In this document: positions 4,686 through 5,037 of the stretch, piece by piece
How the letters are laid out: each line of letters begins with the position of its first letter
Numbering within the stretch: position 1 is the first letter of the stretch
Assembly: GCA_002494135.1 (NCBI GenBank)
Contig: DLBG01000083.1
Span: 1 to 5,037 of the forward strand
From: Lachnospiraceae bacterium UBA7027
GTDB taxonomy: Bacteria; Bacillota; Clostridia; Lachnospirales; Lachnospiraceae
Length of the DNA: 5,037 bases
Direction of reading: 5' to 3'
Position numbers and translations under genes: made by a program
Notes under the pieces: model-generated
The model's input: only the letters and a program-made list of their open reading frames with translations
What the model was told of the DNA's origin: nothing
Database searches by the model: none

Positions 4686-5037
4686 TTTATCTGGATTTGT
4701 TGCTCGGATTCCTTGAAGTCGGACTGTTTTCCTTTGGCGGAGGATATGCTGCGATTCCGTTAATCCGCGACGTTGTATTGTCCCACGGATGGCTCGATGA
4801 TGAAGCGCTTACGTATATGATTGCCGTAAGCGAAAGTACGCCGGGACCGATTATGGTAAACATGGCGACGTACGTCGGAAGTGTGAAAGGCGGTATTTTA
4901 GGTGCTGCCATTGCAACGACAGCTGTAGTTCTACCTGCTTTTGCCATTATCATTTTAATCATGGTTTTGCTGAAAAAATTCATGCAAAACAAATTCGTGA
5001 AAGCGGCAATGGACGGACTGAAACCCTGTATTATCGG
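4682..5037 (+). CDS. CHR (chromate transporter) family protein, second of a pair, 3' end outside window
   Basis: This partial gene shows 118 codons before the window ends. ATG 4682 overlaps the previous stop by two bases (ATGA), and a strong AAGGAGG (4668-4674) lies 7 nt upstream. The protein repeats the CHR pattern: GLFSFGGGYAAIPLI (14-28), HGWLDD (35-40) and SESTPGPIMVNMATYVG (50-66), then hydrophobic segments at about 70-98. It is clearly a diverged duplicate of its upstream neighbour, sharing FGGGYA, ESTPGP and ATYVG. Together they form a short-chain CHR pair, expected to work as one membrane transporter, possibly with opposite topology. The last visible part, AMDGLKPCII, corresponds to the FQGIKIAVGI region of the first protein, so roughly 70-80 residues probably remain outside. 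Confidence 0.92.
   Translation, partial: MIYLDLLLGFLEVGLFSFGGGYAAIPLIRDVVLSHGWLDDEALTYMIAVSESTPGPIMVNMATYVGSVKGGILGAAIATTAVVLPAFAIIILIMVLLKKFMQNKFVKAAMDGLKPCII

Noticed and set aside
1..5037. tRNA, rRNA, riboswitch, phage, transposase or toxin-antitoxin genes
   Set aside because: I saw no cloverleaf, conserved riboswitch core, integrase/transposase motif or small paired ORFs that would support any of these.

Overview
The window looks like chromosome from a Firmicute of the Clostridia, most likely a Lachnospiraceae-type gut or rumen anaerobe. This rests on moderate GC by eye, purine-rich Shine-Dalgarno sequences before almost every gene, protein families common in that group (two GNAT acetyltransferases, an SPL-type radical SAM protein, a short Crp/Fnr regulator, a CPBP protease remnant, paired short CHR transporters), and a recurring GGGGACGGGGTT-type palindromic repeat at gene ends. 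The genus cannot be fixed from the sequence alone. All recognised genes are on the + strand.

Layout. 1-564: 3' part of a GNAT acetyltransferase cut by the window edge, followed by repeat copy A, which folds as a terminator-like hairpin. 671-1213: a second GNAT gene whose first codons run through an inverted copy of the same repeat (copy D). 1244-2119: an SPL-family radical SAM enzyme, probably co-transcribed with the second GNAT; its stop codon lies at the edge of repeat copy B (2117-2179). 2199-2262: a good sigma-A-like promoter followed by an 8-bp inverted repeat that brackets the ribosome binding site. 2262-2613: a broken CPBP (CAAX-type) membrane protease gene. 2610-3215: an intact Crp/Fnr-family regulator whose start codon overlaps the protease stop (ATGA). 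Its own stop again lies in the repeat edge (copy C, 3213-3246). 3355-4071: a lipoprotein with a PepSY/FTP-like fold signature. 4113-4685 and 4682-5037: a tandem, ATGA-overlapping pair of single-domain CHR (chromate-transporter family) proteins; the second runs off the window.

How it fits together. There are probably three transcription blocks, separated by repeat copies that can act as terminators: GNAT1; GNAT2 plus radical SAM; and protease remnant plus Crp/Fnr regulator. A fourth block, lipoprotein plus the CHR pair, follows copy C. The most unusual material is not a new enzyme system. It is the repeat family, which seems to have placed itself exactly at gene boundaries, supplying two stop codons and part of one N-terminus, together with a decayed protease next to a still intact regulator. 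I see no evidence for a defence island, phage, CRISPR array, RNA gene or other undescribed multi-gene system in this window.
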